Of a DNA stretch of 64,000 nt, positions 15,473 through 23,529 are shown one piece after another. Position 1 is the stretch's first letter; the number at the start of each line of letters is the position of its first letter. This stretch comes from Ammonifex thiophilus. Its GTDB lineage: Bacteria > Bacillota > Desulfotomaculia > Desulfotomaculales > Ammonificaceae. The notes beneath the pieces are model-generated. The model made no database searches, was not told the origin of the DNA, and worked only from the letters and a program-made list of their open reading frames with translations. The stretch is from positions 366,453 to 430,452 of the forward strand of contig NZ_QSLN01000001.1 of NCBI RefSeq assembly GCF_003368535.1, in the 5' to 3' direction. The position numbers and the translations under genes were made by a program.

Positions 15473-16231
15473 TTGGGGCAGGGGATCAAGCTGGCCATAT
15501 CGGGCAAGGGAGGGGTGGGCAAGACTACCCTGGCGGCGGCACTCATAAGATCTTACGCCGCCACCCACCGGCGCGTTTATGCCGTGGACGCAGATCCGGA
15601 CGCTTCCTTGGCCCTGGCTTTAGGGCTTAGCGAGGAAGAGACCAGCCGCATTGTTCCTGTAGTGGAGCTAAAGGAGAAGATAAGAGAGGTCATGGGAGGG
15701 GAGGGAAGTTTTTTCTCCCTGAATCCCCCGGTGGCCACCATGTTGGAAGAGTTCTGCTTCCGGGCGGGCAACATCTTTTTCCTGCGCTTAGGGGAACTCA
15801 AGAAGGGGGGCACGAGCTGTTACTGCCGGGAAAACGCTTTCCTTCACGCCATCATCACTGCGCTCCTGCTGGAGCAAGATGAGGTAGTGGTGATGGATAT
15901 GCCGGCCGGGGTAGAACACCTTTCTCGCGGTACGGCGCGGGGAGTGGATGTCCTGCTCATCGTGACCGAGCCCAACCGGCGCAGCCTGCACACCGCCTTC
16001 CTGGTGGATAGGCTGGCGGCCGATCTGGCGATAAAGCGGGTGGCAGTGGTGGGAAGTAAGGTGCGGACGCTGGAGGAGGCGGAAGCGATAAACCGGGCCT
16101 TTCCAGGCAAGGTGATAGCCCTGCTTCCCTTCGATGAGGCTTTGTGGTCTGGGGATGGGGTTCCTGGTCCCGCCTTTCAGGAGGCGGTGGAGAAGATTAA
16201 AGAAGCTTTGGCAGAGGAGCGGGTAGGATGA
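15473..16231 (+). CDS. cooC: CooC-family nickel-insertion ATPase (MinD/ParA fold), first copy
   Basis: 252-residue P-loop ATPase of the CooC group, which helps load nickel into CO dehydrogenase/acetyl-CoA synthase. Start TTG 15473 follows AGGGGAGAG. Deviant Walker A GKGGVGKTT (about residues 10-18), DADPDASLA after it, the CYC motif (SCYCRENAF, the metal-binding cysteines of CooC) and VVVMDMPAGVEHLSRGT for the switch region. A second CooC lies at 28982. It overlaps the next gene by ATGA and opens the operon. Confidence 0.88.
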   Translation: MGQGIKLAISGKGGVGKTTLAAALIRSYAATHRRVYAVDADPDASLALALGLSEEETSRIVPVVELKEKIREVMGGEGSFFSLNPPVATMLEEFCFRAGNIFFLRLGELKKGGTSCYCRENAFLHAIITALLLEQDEVVVMDMPAGVEHLSRGTARGVDVLLIVTEPNRRSLHTAFLVDRLAADLAIKRVAVVGSKVRTLEEAEAINRAFPGKVIALLPFDEALWSGDGVPGPAFQEAVEKIKEALAEERVG

Positions 16232-16704
16232 GCGAAGCGGTAACGGTCACGCGGGAAATAGTGGCCAAGTACAAGGGCAGGGAGGGGGTACTCACTCACA
16301 TCTTGCAAGACATTCAGGGGCGGTTCGGCTATCTCCCTCCCGAGGCCATGGAAGTGGTAGCGGAGGAGATGGGGGTGTCGCTGGCCGAGCTTTACGGCAT
16401 GGCCTCCTTTTACGCCCGCTTTTACTTCGCCCCCCGCGGCAAGACGGTTATCAAGGTGTGCCGGGGCACGGCCTGCCACGTGCGGGGCTCGGAGCGGGTC
16501 TTGGCCAAGTTTTCGGAAGAGCTGGGACTCAAGGAGGGGGAAACCTCGCCCGACCTCAGTTTTACTTTGGAGGCGGTCAACTGCGTGGGGTGCTGCGCTC
16601 TGGCTCCGGTGGTGATGATCAACGAAAAGGTCTTTACCGCCAGCGATCCCGGGAAGTTGCTCGCCGCCTTGAGGCAGGGGGAAAACCGTGACCAGGATCA
16701 CTAG
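16228..16704 (+). CDS. NuoE-like [2Fe-2S] thioredoxin-fold subunit
   Basis: 158-residue subunit of the NuoE/HydC/HylA type, which carries one [2Fe-2S] cluster and passes electrons to or from the NuoF-like partner. Cysteines are in place: VCRGTACHVRG (two) and NCVGCCALAPVVMI (two). An N-terminal helical part (LTHILQDIQGRFGYLPPEAM) is typical. The ATG overlaps cooC and the end overlaps the NuoF-like gene by 17 bases. In related anaerobes such subunits join NADH to ferredoxin-linked hydrogenases or formate dehydrogenases; here no hydrogenase gene is adjacent. Confidence 0.88.
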   Translation: MSEAVTVTREIVAKYKGREGVLTHILQDIQGRFGYLPPEAMEVVAEEMGVSLAELYGMASFYARFYFAPRGKTVIKVCRGTACHVRGSERVLAKFSEELGLKEGETSPDLSFTLEAVNCVGCCALAPVVMINEKVFTASDPGKLLAALRQGENRDQDH

Positions 16705-18577
16705 CCGGCATATGCTGGAAAGAATGGTGCGGGAGCTGGCGGAGAAGAGAGCCCGGGCGGGGCTGGTGGTCAAGGTCTGCCAGGGCACGGGCTGCCTGGC
16801 CGCCGGGGCGGAAGAGACCTTCCGCGCCTTTCAGGAGGAGATAGCCCGCCAAGGGGTAAAAGCGCAAATCGTACCTACCGGGTGCCAGGGTTTCTGCCAG
16901 GGGGCTCCGGTCATCACCGTGGAGCCGCGCGGCTGGTTCCTGCACCGGGTCACGGCGGCGGATGTCCCCAAGGTCGTAGACGTGGTGCTCAAGCGGGGTG
17001 GGGAGCTGGTGCAGCACTTCTACCGCGACCCTCAGACAGGGGAAATTTGCCGGCGCCCGGAGGACATGTCTTTCTTCCGGCACCAGCTGAAGATCGCTCT
17101 GAGGAACCTGGGGAAGATCAACCCCCTGGACATAGAGGACTACCTGGCGGTGGGGGGGTACACGGCCCTGGCCAAGGTGCTTACCGAGATGACCCCGGAA
17201 GAGGTGATCGAGGAGGTAAAGAAGTCGGGGCTGAGAGGCCGCGGTGGGGCCGGCTTCCCCACGGGGGTAAAATGGGAGGGGGCCCGCCGGGCTCCTGGAG
17301 CGCGCAAGTTCGTGATCTGCAACGGAGACGAAGGGGACCCGGGGGCCTTCATGGACGCCAGCCTGATGGAGGGCGATCCCCACTCGATCATCGAGGGGAT
17401 GATCATCTGCGCCTACGCCATCGGCGACTGCCGGGAGGGCTACATCTACGTCCGGGAAGAGTACCCCCTGGCGGTAAAACGCCTGGGAATAGCTCTGGAG
17501 CAGGCCCGAGCTTGGGGACTTTTAGGAGAAAACATCCTGGGCACAGGCTTCTCCTTCGACATCCAGCTCAAGAAAGGAGCGGGGGCCTTCGTCTGCGGCG
17601 AGTCCACCACCTTGATGATGTCGATCGAGGGGAAGCGCCCTTCTCCGCGCGTCACCCCTCCCCGTTCGGTGGAAAAGGGTCTGTGGGGGATGCCCACCTG
17701 CCTCAACAACGTAGAAACCTTTGCCAACATACCTATCATCATCCTTAAAGGGGGAGAATGGTACGCCCAGTACGGCACCGAGACCTCTAAGGGCACCAAG
17801 GCCTTCTGCATCACCGGCAAGGTGAGGAACACCGGGCTTATCGAGGTGCCTATGGGGATGACCTTACGGGAGATCGTGCAAAAGCTGGGCGGGGGGATGC
17901 TGGGGGAGGCACGGCTCAAGGCGGTACAGACGGGAGGCCCTTCGGGTGGCTGCATCCCCGAAGAATACCTCGACACGCCGGTGGACTACGAGTCTTTGAC
18001 CCGGCTCGGCTCCATGATGGGCTCGGGGGGCATGGTGGTGGTAGACGAGGGAACCTGCATGGTGGAGTTTGCCCGCTTCTTCCTCAACTTCACCCAGCAG
18101 GAGTCGTGCGGGAAGTGCCCTCCCTGCCGGATAGGCACTTATGAGATGCTGCAGATTCTCAACCGCATAGTGGCCGGTGAGGGGCGGGAAGGGGACATAG
18201 AGCTCTTGGAGGAGTTGGGGAGAAAGATCAAGGAAACTTCATTGTGCGGCCTGGGACAGAGTGCCCCCAACCCCGTTCTCTCCACCATTAAGTACTTCCG
18301 GGAAGAGTACGAGGCACACATCAGGGAGAAGCGCTGCCCGGCGCGGACCTGCACCAAAGTGGGGAAGTACGTCATCGGCGAAGACTGTGTGCAGTGCGGC
18401 TGGTGCCGGGACACCTGCCCACACGGAGCCATTCTAGAGAGACGCGACGGGTTTTACATCGAGCCCGACCTTTGTAAGCGCTGCGGTGCCTGCCTGGGAG
18501 TTTGCCCTGTAGGAGCTATTTACTTAGAGGCGGCGGGAGGGGAAAAGCCGTGGCCGAAGCCCAGCTCTGTGCGGTGA
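16688..18577 (+). CDS. NuoF-like NADH-binding flavoprotein with extra Fe-S domains
   Basis: 629 residues, longer than plain NuoF. Domains in order: thioredoxin-like [2Fe-2S] (VCQGTGCLAAG ... TGCQGFCQGAP, residues 30-85); FMN/NADH domain (GLRGRGGAGFPTG about 180, CNGDEGDPGAFMD about 212); SLBB; [4Fe-4S] site ESCGKCPPCRIGTYEM about 472; and two ferredoxin clusters (CVQCGWCRDTC and CKRCGACLGVC) at the end. GTG 16688. It is the probable site of NAD(P)(H) contact for the complex encoded by 16228-21579. Such NuoF proteins can be part of electron-bifurcating enzymes; whether this one bifurcates is not visible. Confidence 0.92.
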   Translation: MTRITSRHMLERMVRELAEKRARAGLVVKVCQGTGCLAAGAEETFRAFQEEIARQGVKAQIVPTGCQGFCQGAPVITVEPRGWFLHRVTAADVPKVVDVVLKRGGELVQHFYRDPQTGEICRRPEDMSFFRHQLKIALRNLGKINPLDIEDYLAVGGYTALAKVLTEMTPEEVIEEVKKSGLRGRGGAGFPTGVKWEGARRAPGARKFVICNGDEGDPGAFMDASLMEGDPHSIIEGMIICAYAIGDCREGYIYVREEYPLAVKRLGIALEQARAWGLLGENILGTGFSFDIQLKKGAGAFVCGESTTLMMSIEGKRPSPRVTPPRSVEKGLWGMPTCLNNVETFANIPIIILKGGEWYAQYGTETSKGTKAFCITGKVRNTGLIEVPMGMTLREIVQKLGGGMLGEARLKAVQTGGPSGGCIPEEYLDTPVDYESLTRLGSMMGSGGMVVVDEGTCMVEFARFFLNFTQQESCGKCPPCRIGTYEMLQILNRIVAGEGREGDIELLEELGRKIKETSLCGLGQSAPNPVLSTIKYFREEYEAHIREKRCPARTCTKVGKYVIGEDCVQCGWCRDTCPHGAILERRDGFYIEPDLCKRCGACLGVCPVGAIYLEAAGGEKPWPKPSSVR

Positions 18578-19071
18578 AGCGGGCCTACCTGGAGTACGAG
18601 GAATTTGCCAACTCCAAACTTTGCGGGCGCTGCCTTCCCTGCTTGGTGGCGGCGCCACTGGTGTTCGACCTCCTGAACCGTCTGCAGAAGGGGAGGGCGA
18701 ATAAGAGGGAGCTGGAGGAGCTGCGGTTTTTGGCCCAAGGGGTGGTACTCACCGCCCGGTGCAAGTTCGGGCAAGAGGCGCTGGAGAAACTAGGCAAGAG
18801 CCTGGAGGAGGCAGCGCTGGAGTTCGAGGCGCACTGCGAAGGCAACTGCCCGCAACACGCTTGTCCTGAGCTCATCCGCTACCGTATCGACCCCGAGCGT
18901 TGCACGCAGTGCGACCTCTGCCGGGCCTTATGCCCCACAGGGGCCATTATAGGGGATCCTTATGTGCCTTACAGCACGGATAACCACCCTTACTTTATCT
19001 TGGCGGCCAAGTGTAACGGTTGCGGGGTGTGCGTTTCGGCCTGTCCGGAAAACGCCATCGAACTGGTGTGA
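18550..19071 (+). CDS. Stand-alone NuoF-tail-like ferredoxin subunit
   Basis: 173 residues from GTG 18550, which has GGGAGGGG in front; GTG 18574, overlapping the previous stop, is an alternative. The N-terminal part has LCGRCLPCLVAAPLVFDLL, like the [4Fe-4S] helix domain of NuoF (CGKCPPCR), then extra cysteines (CEGNCPQHACPE), then two ferredoxin motifs (CTQCDLCRALC and CNGCGVCVSAC). It looks like a copy of the C-terminal third of NuoF freed from the flavin domain. It should ferry electrons between the NuoF-like and NuoG-like subunits. Exact role unknown. Confidence 0.8.
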   Translation: MAEAQLCAVKRAYLEYEEFANSKLCGRCLPCLVAAPLVFDLLNRLQKGRANKRELEELRFLAQGVVLTARCKFGQEALEKLGKSLEEAALEFEAHCEGNCPQHACPELIRYRIDPERCTQCDLCRALCPTGAIIGDPYVPYSTDNHPYFILAAKCNGCGVCVSACPENAIELV

Positions 19072-19098
19072 CACTCGTCCAGAAAGGGGAGAAGACTC

Positions 19099-21579
19099 TT
19101 GGCCGGGATGGTTACCCTCACGATTGACGGTAGGGAGGTCACGGTTCCGGAAGGGACCACCATCCTGCACGCGGCGGAAGCTCTGGGGATAGAAATCCCC
19201 CATCTCTGCTACTGCCCGGGCCTGGAGGGTACGGGTGCCTGCCGCCTCTGCGTGGTCGAAGTGGAGAAAGTGCGGGGGCTGGTGGTGGCCTGCATGCGCC
19301 GGGTGGCGGAGGGTATGGTGGTGCACACCAACACCCCGAGGGTGCGCGAGGCGCGCAAGTTTGTCTTAGAGCTTCTGCTCTCGCGCCACCCGGGGCTGTG
19401 CCTCAGTTGTGACAAGAGCGGGGACTGTAAGTTGCAGCAGTACGCTTACGAACTGGGCATCAAGCGCCCTTTTTTCGAGGTGCGCGATCCCGGCTACGAG
19501 GTCAAAGACGACCTCTTCATTGTTCGCGACTATAACCTTTGCATCCTCTGTGGGCGCTGTATCCGTGTCTGCCGTACTCAGGGGGCGGACATTCTCGACT
19601 TCATGAAGCGGGGCATCGAGACCCGCGTGGGGACGCCGCTTGACCGTCCTTTGCTTGAGTCCGGCTGCGACTTCTGCGGGAGCTGTGTTTCGGTCTGCCC
19701 CACGGGGGCGCTGATGGAGAAGGCGCGCCTAGGTAAAGGGCGAGAGTGGGAGCTGGAGAAGGTTCCCAGCCGGTGTTCTTACTGCGGCGCTGCTTGCGAA
19801 CTCAACTATCACCTTCGCAGGGGGGAGATCGTCAAGGTGAGCTCCCCTCGGCCGGTGGCTTACCTCTGCGCGCGGGGGCGCTTCGGCTACGGGTACCTCC
19901 AGAGCGGCGAGCGTCTCACCACGCCCCTTGTTCGCCGGGGCGGGGAGCTGGTACCTGTCGATTGGGACGAGGCGCTGTCTCTGGTGGCGGAGAATCTTCA
20001 CCAGGCCCGCGAGCGTTACGGTGCCGAAGGGGTGGGGGGAATCTTAAGCCCGCTGGTCAGTTGTGAGACGGCTTACGCCTTTCAGAAGTTTTTCCGGGCC
20101 GGACTCAGAACCAACAACGTGGACTGTGGCTTGCGGGTGGGGGCGGGACTGGAGCTTTTGCGGCACGCGGATGCGGTGACCGGGGGCCCGGAGGGCTACG
20201 CCAGTTGGAAAGACGTGTTGGAGGCCAATGTCATTCTGCTGGTGGGAGACGTCTGCCAGCGGGTCCCGGCCACCTGGGGATATCTCAAGCGAGCGGTGGG
20301 AAGAGGGGCCAAGCTTATCTACCTGGGGTTTTACAAAGACCGACCTGCTCGCTTGGCCCATGTATGGCTGCAGGCCCTGCCCGGGGAGGAGCCCTTGGTG
20401 CTGGCTCGCCTAGCCTGGCTCATTCTCCAGAAACCTACCTACCGCACGCTGGCTGAGCGGGTGCCTTACTTTGCCTCTTTTGCGGAGGAGGTGGAGCGAC
20501 TAGCCCGCGTAGAGGTGAGCGTGCCGGAGGAGAACCTGGCCCGGGCGGCCGAGCTATGGTCTGAGGAAGCACGGGGTGTATTGCTGCTTCCCGTGGACGG
20601 GGTATCGCCGGCCACGGGCAAGGCTGCGCTCAACCTACTCCTGCTCACCGGGCGGCGGGAAAAGGCCCTCTTTCCCACCTCCGCCTTCGTCAACGCTCAG
20701 GGGGTCTGGCGCCTGGGAGGGGTGGCGGAGTTCTTCCCGGGTTTAAGACCAGTTTCCGAGGCAGCAAGCGAATTTGCCGCTTTCTGGGGGAGGGTGCCTA
20801 ACGGGACCCCGGGGCTGAGCTTAACCGCCATGTTAAGGCCGGGAAGCCCGGTGAAAGCGCTTTACCTCCTGGGAGAAGATCCGCTCGGCTCTTACCCCGG
20901 CAGCGGGAGCATTGCCGCCAAGCTTGGAGAACTTGATTTTCTCGTGGTGCAGGATCTTACCCTGACCAAGACGGCCGAGAAGGCCCACGTGGTGCTCCCT
21001 CTAGCCTCCCTGCCGGAGACGGGGGGTACAATCATCGCCACCCACGGGGAGAAGCACCACCTTTCCTCCGCCCTTTCTCCCCGGATTTTGATGCCCTGGC
21101 AGGTTTTCGCCTTGTTAGCGGCGAAAATGAACCTTGAACTGAACTTGTCGGCGCAAGAACTCCTGCTTAACGAGATTAAGGCAGTAACTCCTGAGTTTGG
21201 GCTGGTGCCGGCCGAAAGGAAGCTAGGCTTCTGGGAGCTGGGGGAGGTAGGGCCCGGCAGGGGAGATAGCCAGCTGAAGCTTACCGCCTTGGCCTTTTAC
21301 CCGTCTTTTTACCGGCAGGACTGGCTGAAGCTGAGCGGCCTAGAGGTTCTCCTCCCCTACGAAGGTAACTTCGTTGCCCTTTCCCCAGAGGAGGAGCTAG
21401 AAGAGGGAGCGGTGGTGGAGGTCTCCACGCCATACGGTGCCTTCACTACCCGGGTTCACTTGGACAAGGCACTTCCCCGGGGAGTGGCCGCGGTGCCGGC
21501 CTTCTCCCCCGCGGCCGCTGCCCTCTTTCCTTTAGAGGCACCCTGGGGGTCGGTGCCGGCCAGCATAGCGCGGGCCTAA
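19099..21579 (+). CDS. NuoG/formate-dehydrogenase-like large subunit without the Cys/Sec ligand
   Basis: 826 residues. N-terminal [2Fe-2S] domain (YCPGLEGTGACRLC), His/Cys [4Fe-4S] (RHPGLCLSCDKSGDC), two [4Fe-4S] (CILCGRCIRVC, CDFCGSCVSVC), a further cluster CSYCGAAC, then a molybdopterin-oxidoreductase fold and a C-terminal dinucleotide-binding domain. Formate dehydrogenases have a metal-ligand Cys or Sec soon after the NNVDH-type motif; here that region reads NNVDCGLRVGAGLELL, with the only Cys directly after NNVD and no in-frame TGA. I infer a NuoG-like electron-relay role, not formate oxidation. TTG 19099 has GGGGAG 7 bases upstream; ATG 19108 is the other choice. Confidence 0.85.
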   Translation: MAGMVTLTIDGREVTVPEGTTILHAAEALGIEIPHLCYCPGLEGTGACRLCVVEVEKVRGLVVACMRRVAEGMVVHTNTPRVREARKFVLELLLSRHPGLCLSCDKSGDCKLQQYAYELGIKRPFFEVRDPGYEVKDDLFIVRDYNLCILCGRCIRVCRTQGADILDFMKRGIETRVGTPLDRPLLESGCDFCGSCVSVCPTGALMEKARLGKGREWELEKVPSRCSYCGAACELNYHLRRGEIVKVSSPRPVAYLCARGRFGYGYLQSGERLTTPLVRRGGELVPVDWDEALSLVAENLHQARERYGAEGVGGILSPLVSCETAYAFQKFFRAGLRTNNVDCGLRVGAGLELLRHADAVTGGPEGYASWKDVLEANVILLVGDVCQRVPATWGYLKRAVGRGAKLIYLGFYKDRPARLAHVWLQALPGEEPLVLARLAWLILQKPTYRTLAERVPYFASFAEEVERLARVEVSVPEENLARAAELWSEEARGVLLLPVDGVSPATGKAALNLLLLTGRREKALFPTSAFVNAQGVWRLGGVAEFFPGLRPVSEAASEFAAFWGRVPNGTPGLSLTAMLRPGSPVKALYLLGEDPLGSYPGSGSIAAKLGELDFLVVQDLTLTKTAEKAHVVLPLASLPETGGTIIATHGEKHHLSSALSPRILMPWQVFALLAAKMNLELNLSAQELLLNEIKAVTPEFGLVPAERKLGFWELGEVGPGRGDSQLKLTALAFYPSFYRQDWLKLSGLEVLLPYEGNFVALSPEEELEEGAVVEVSTPYGAFTTRVHLDKALPRGVAAVPAFSPAAAALFPLEAPWGSVPASIARA

Positions 21580-21600
21580 AGCTTGGAGGAGGCGAAGAAA

Positions 21601-23529
21601 TTGAAAGCAGAAGCTTTTACCAGCTGTAAGGCTACTCAGGCGATGATCGAAAAGACCTCCCGTGAAGGGGTCACCACGGTTTTCCACCGGGTGCGAGAAA
21701 AGAAGACCTGTCCCTTCGGTAGTGGGGGAACCTGCTGCCGCCTCTGCTACATGGGGCCCTGCCGCGTAAAGGACGATGGGCAGGACGCCGGGGTATGCGG
21801 AGCCACGGCGGAGACCATCGCGGCCCGCAACTTTTGCCGGATGGTCGCGGCGGGGGCGGCGGCGCACTCCGACCACGCGCGGGAGGTGGCTTTGGTTCTC
21901 CTGGCCGCAGCGCGAGGGGAGGCACCCGGTTTTGAGATAAAGGATGAGGAGAAGCTCTGGGCGGTGGCCCAGGATCTGGGAATCGATCCCGTCGGCAAGA
22001 GCAAGAACCAACTGGCCGAGGAGGTGGCCCTGAAGGCCTTGACGGAGTTCGGGCAGCAGGAAGGGGAGCTGAGCTTTGTTCGCCGCGCTCCGCAGAAGAG
22101 GCAGGAGGTGTGGCGGAGGCTCGGCATAATTCCCCGGGGGATCGACCGGGAGATCGTGGAGATGCTCCACCGCACCCACATGGGGGTGGACCAAGAATAT
22201 GTGCACCTGATGCTGCACGGCATGCGCACGGCCCTGGCGGACGGATGGGGCGGCTCCATGATTGCCACCGAGCTACAGGACATCCTCTTCGGCACGCCGG
22301 TGCCCATAAGGGCTAAAGTCAACTTAGGGGTGCTCAAGCCCGATCACGTGAACATAATCGTGCACGGGCACGAGCCCCTTTTACCCGAACTCATTCTCCT
22401 GGCCGTCAGGGACGAGGAATTGCTGGCCCAGGCCCGGGCGGTAGGGGCTAAGGGGATAAACGTGGCGGGCATCTGCTGCACGGCCAACGAGATCCTCATG
22501 CGCAAGGGGGTGCCGGTGGCGGGAAGCGTCCTTCAGCAGGAGTTGGCCATCGCCACCGGGGCGGTGGAGGCCATGGTGGTCGATGTACAGTGTATCATGC
22601 AGGGGTTGGGGCAGGTAGCCCGCTGTTACCACACGGAGCTCTTCACCACCTCTTCCCGAGCTAGGCTTCCCGGGGTAACCCACCTGGAGTTTGACCACCA
22701 CCGGGGGCTGGAGGTGGCCAAGGAGATAGTGCGGCGGGCCATAGCGCGCTTTCCCCAGCGCCGCAAGGTGGAGATTCCCGTCGAGGAGATGGACCTCATC
22801 GCCGGCTTCAGCCACGAGACCATCAAGTACATCCTGGGTGGGCGCTTCCGGGCTTCTTACCGGCCACTTAACGACAACATTATCAACGGCCGCATACGGG
22901 GGGTGGCGGCGGTGGTGGGCTGTTCCAACCCCCGGGTGCGTTTCGGTGACTTACACACTACTTTGGTGCGCGAGCTCATCGCCAACGACGTGCTGGTGCT
23001 GGTGACGGGCTGCGCGGCCATCAACTGTGCCAAAGAGGGCTTACTCGTGCCGGAGGCGGCCGAGATGGCCGGCTCGGGGCTGCGGGAGGTCTGCGAAGCG
23101 GTAGGCATGCCGCCGGTGCTCCACTGCGGCTCCTGCGTGGACAACAGCCGGCTCTTGATAGCTGCTACCGAAATCGTCAAGGAAGGGGGGTTGGGAGAAG
23201 ACATATCGGAAGTACCGCTCTGCGGGTGTGCCCCGGAGTGGATGAGCGAAAAGGCTATCGCCATAGGGCAGTATTTCGTGGCCAGTGGGGTCACGGTCGG
23301 TTTCGGCGTGGCCTTTCCCACAACGGGAAGCGCGAAGCTTTCCGAGTTCGTTTTCGGCGGCATGAAGGATTACGTGAATGCTCACTGGTTCTACGAGCCC
23401 GATCCGGTGGCCATGGCACGCACCATCATCGCCCATATCGACGCCAAGCGCAAGGCGCTGGGCATCGACGTGGCCAAAGAGCGGGTACTCTACGACATGG
23501 ATATGAGGAGGAAGCTCGAAGTTGTCTAG
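21601..23529 (+). CDS. acsA: Carbon monoxide dehydrogenase catalytic subunit (CODH beta)
   Basis: About 642 residues. Reduces CO2 to CO at the nickel-iron C-cluster, feeding CO to AcsB. Cluster motifs: CPFGSGGTCCRLCYMGPC near residues 35-55 (B and D clusters), then GICCTANE, VTGCAAINCAKEGLL, HCGSCVDNSR and CGCAPEWMSEKAIAIG (C-cluster ligands). I chose TTG 21601 because GGAGGAGG (21585-21592) is 8 bases before it; TTG 21583 lies in front of that site. The end overlaps acsB by 8 bases. Length and motifs match a complete enzyme. Confidence 0.95.
   Translation: MKAEAFTSCKATQAMIEKTSREGVTTVFHRVREKKTCPFGSGGTCCRLCYMGPCRVKDDGQDAGVCGATAETIAARNFCRMVAAGAAAHSDHAREVALVLLAAARGEAPGFEIKDEEKLWAVAQDLGIDPVGKSKNQLAEEVALKALTEFGQQEGELSFVRRAPQKRQEVWRRLGIIPRGIDREIVEMLHRTHMGVDQEYVHLMLHGMRTALADGWGGSMIATELQDILFGTPVPIRAKVNLGVLKPDHVNIIVHGHEPLLPELILLAVRDEELLAQARAVGAKGINVAGICCTANEILMRKGVPVAGSVLQQELAIATGAVEAMVVDVQCIMQGLGQVARCYHTELFTTSSRARLPGVTHLEFDHHRGLEVAKEIVRRAIARFPQRRKVEIPVEEMDLIAGFSHETIKYILGGRFRASYRPLNDNIINGRIRGVAAVVGCSNPRVRFGDLHTTLVRELIANDVLVLVTGCAAINCAKEGLLVPEAAEMAGSGLREVCEAVGMPPVLHCGSCVDNSRLLIAATEIVKEGGLGEDISEVPLCGCAPEWMSEKAIAIGQYFVASGVTVGFGVAFPTTGSAKLSEFVFGGMKDYVNAHWFYEPDPVAMARTIIAHIDAKRKALGIDVAKERVLYDMDMRRKLEVV

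Noticed and set aside
19099..21579. Selenocysteine formate dehydrogenase
   Set aside because: The frame has no in-frame TGA, and the ligand position after NNVD does not read as Cys/Sec plus His; NuoG-like is the safer call.
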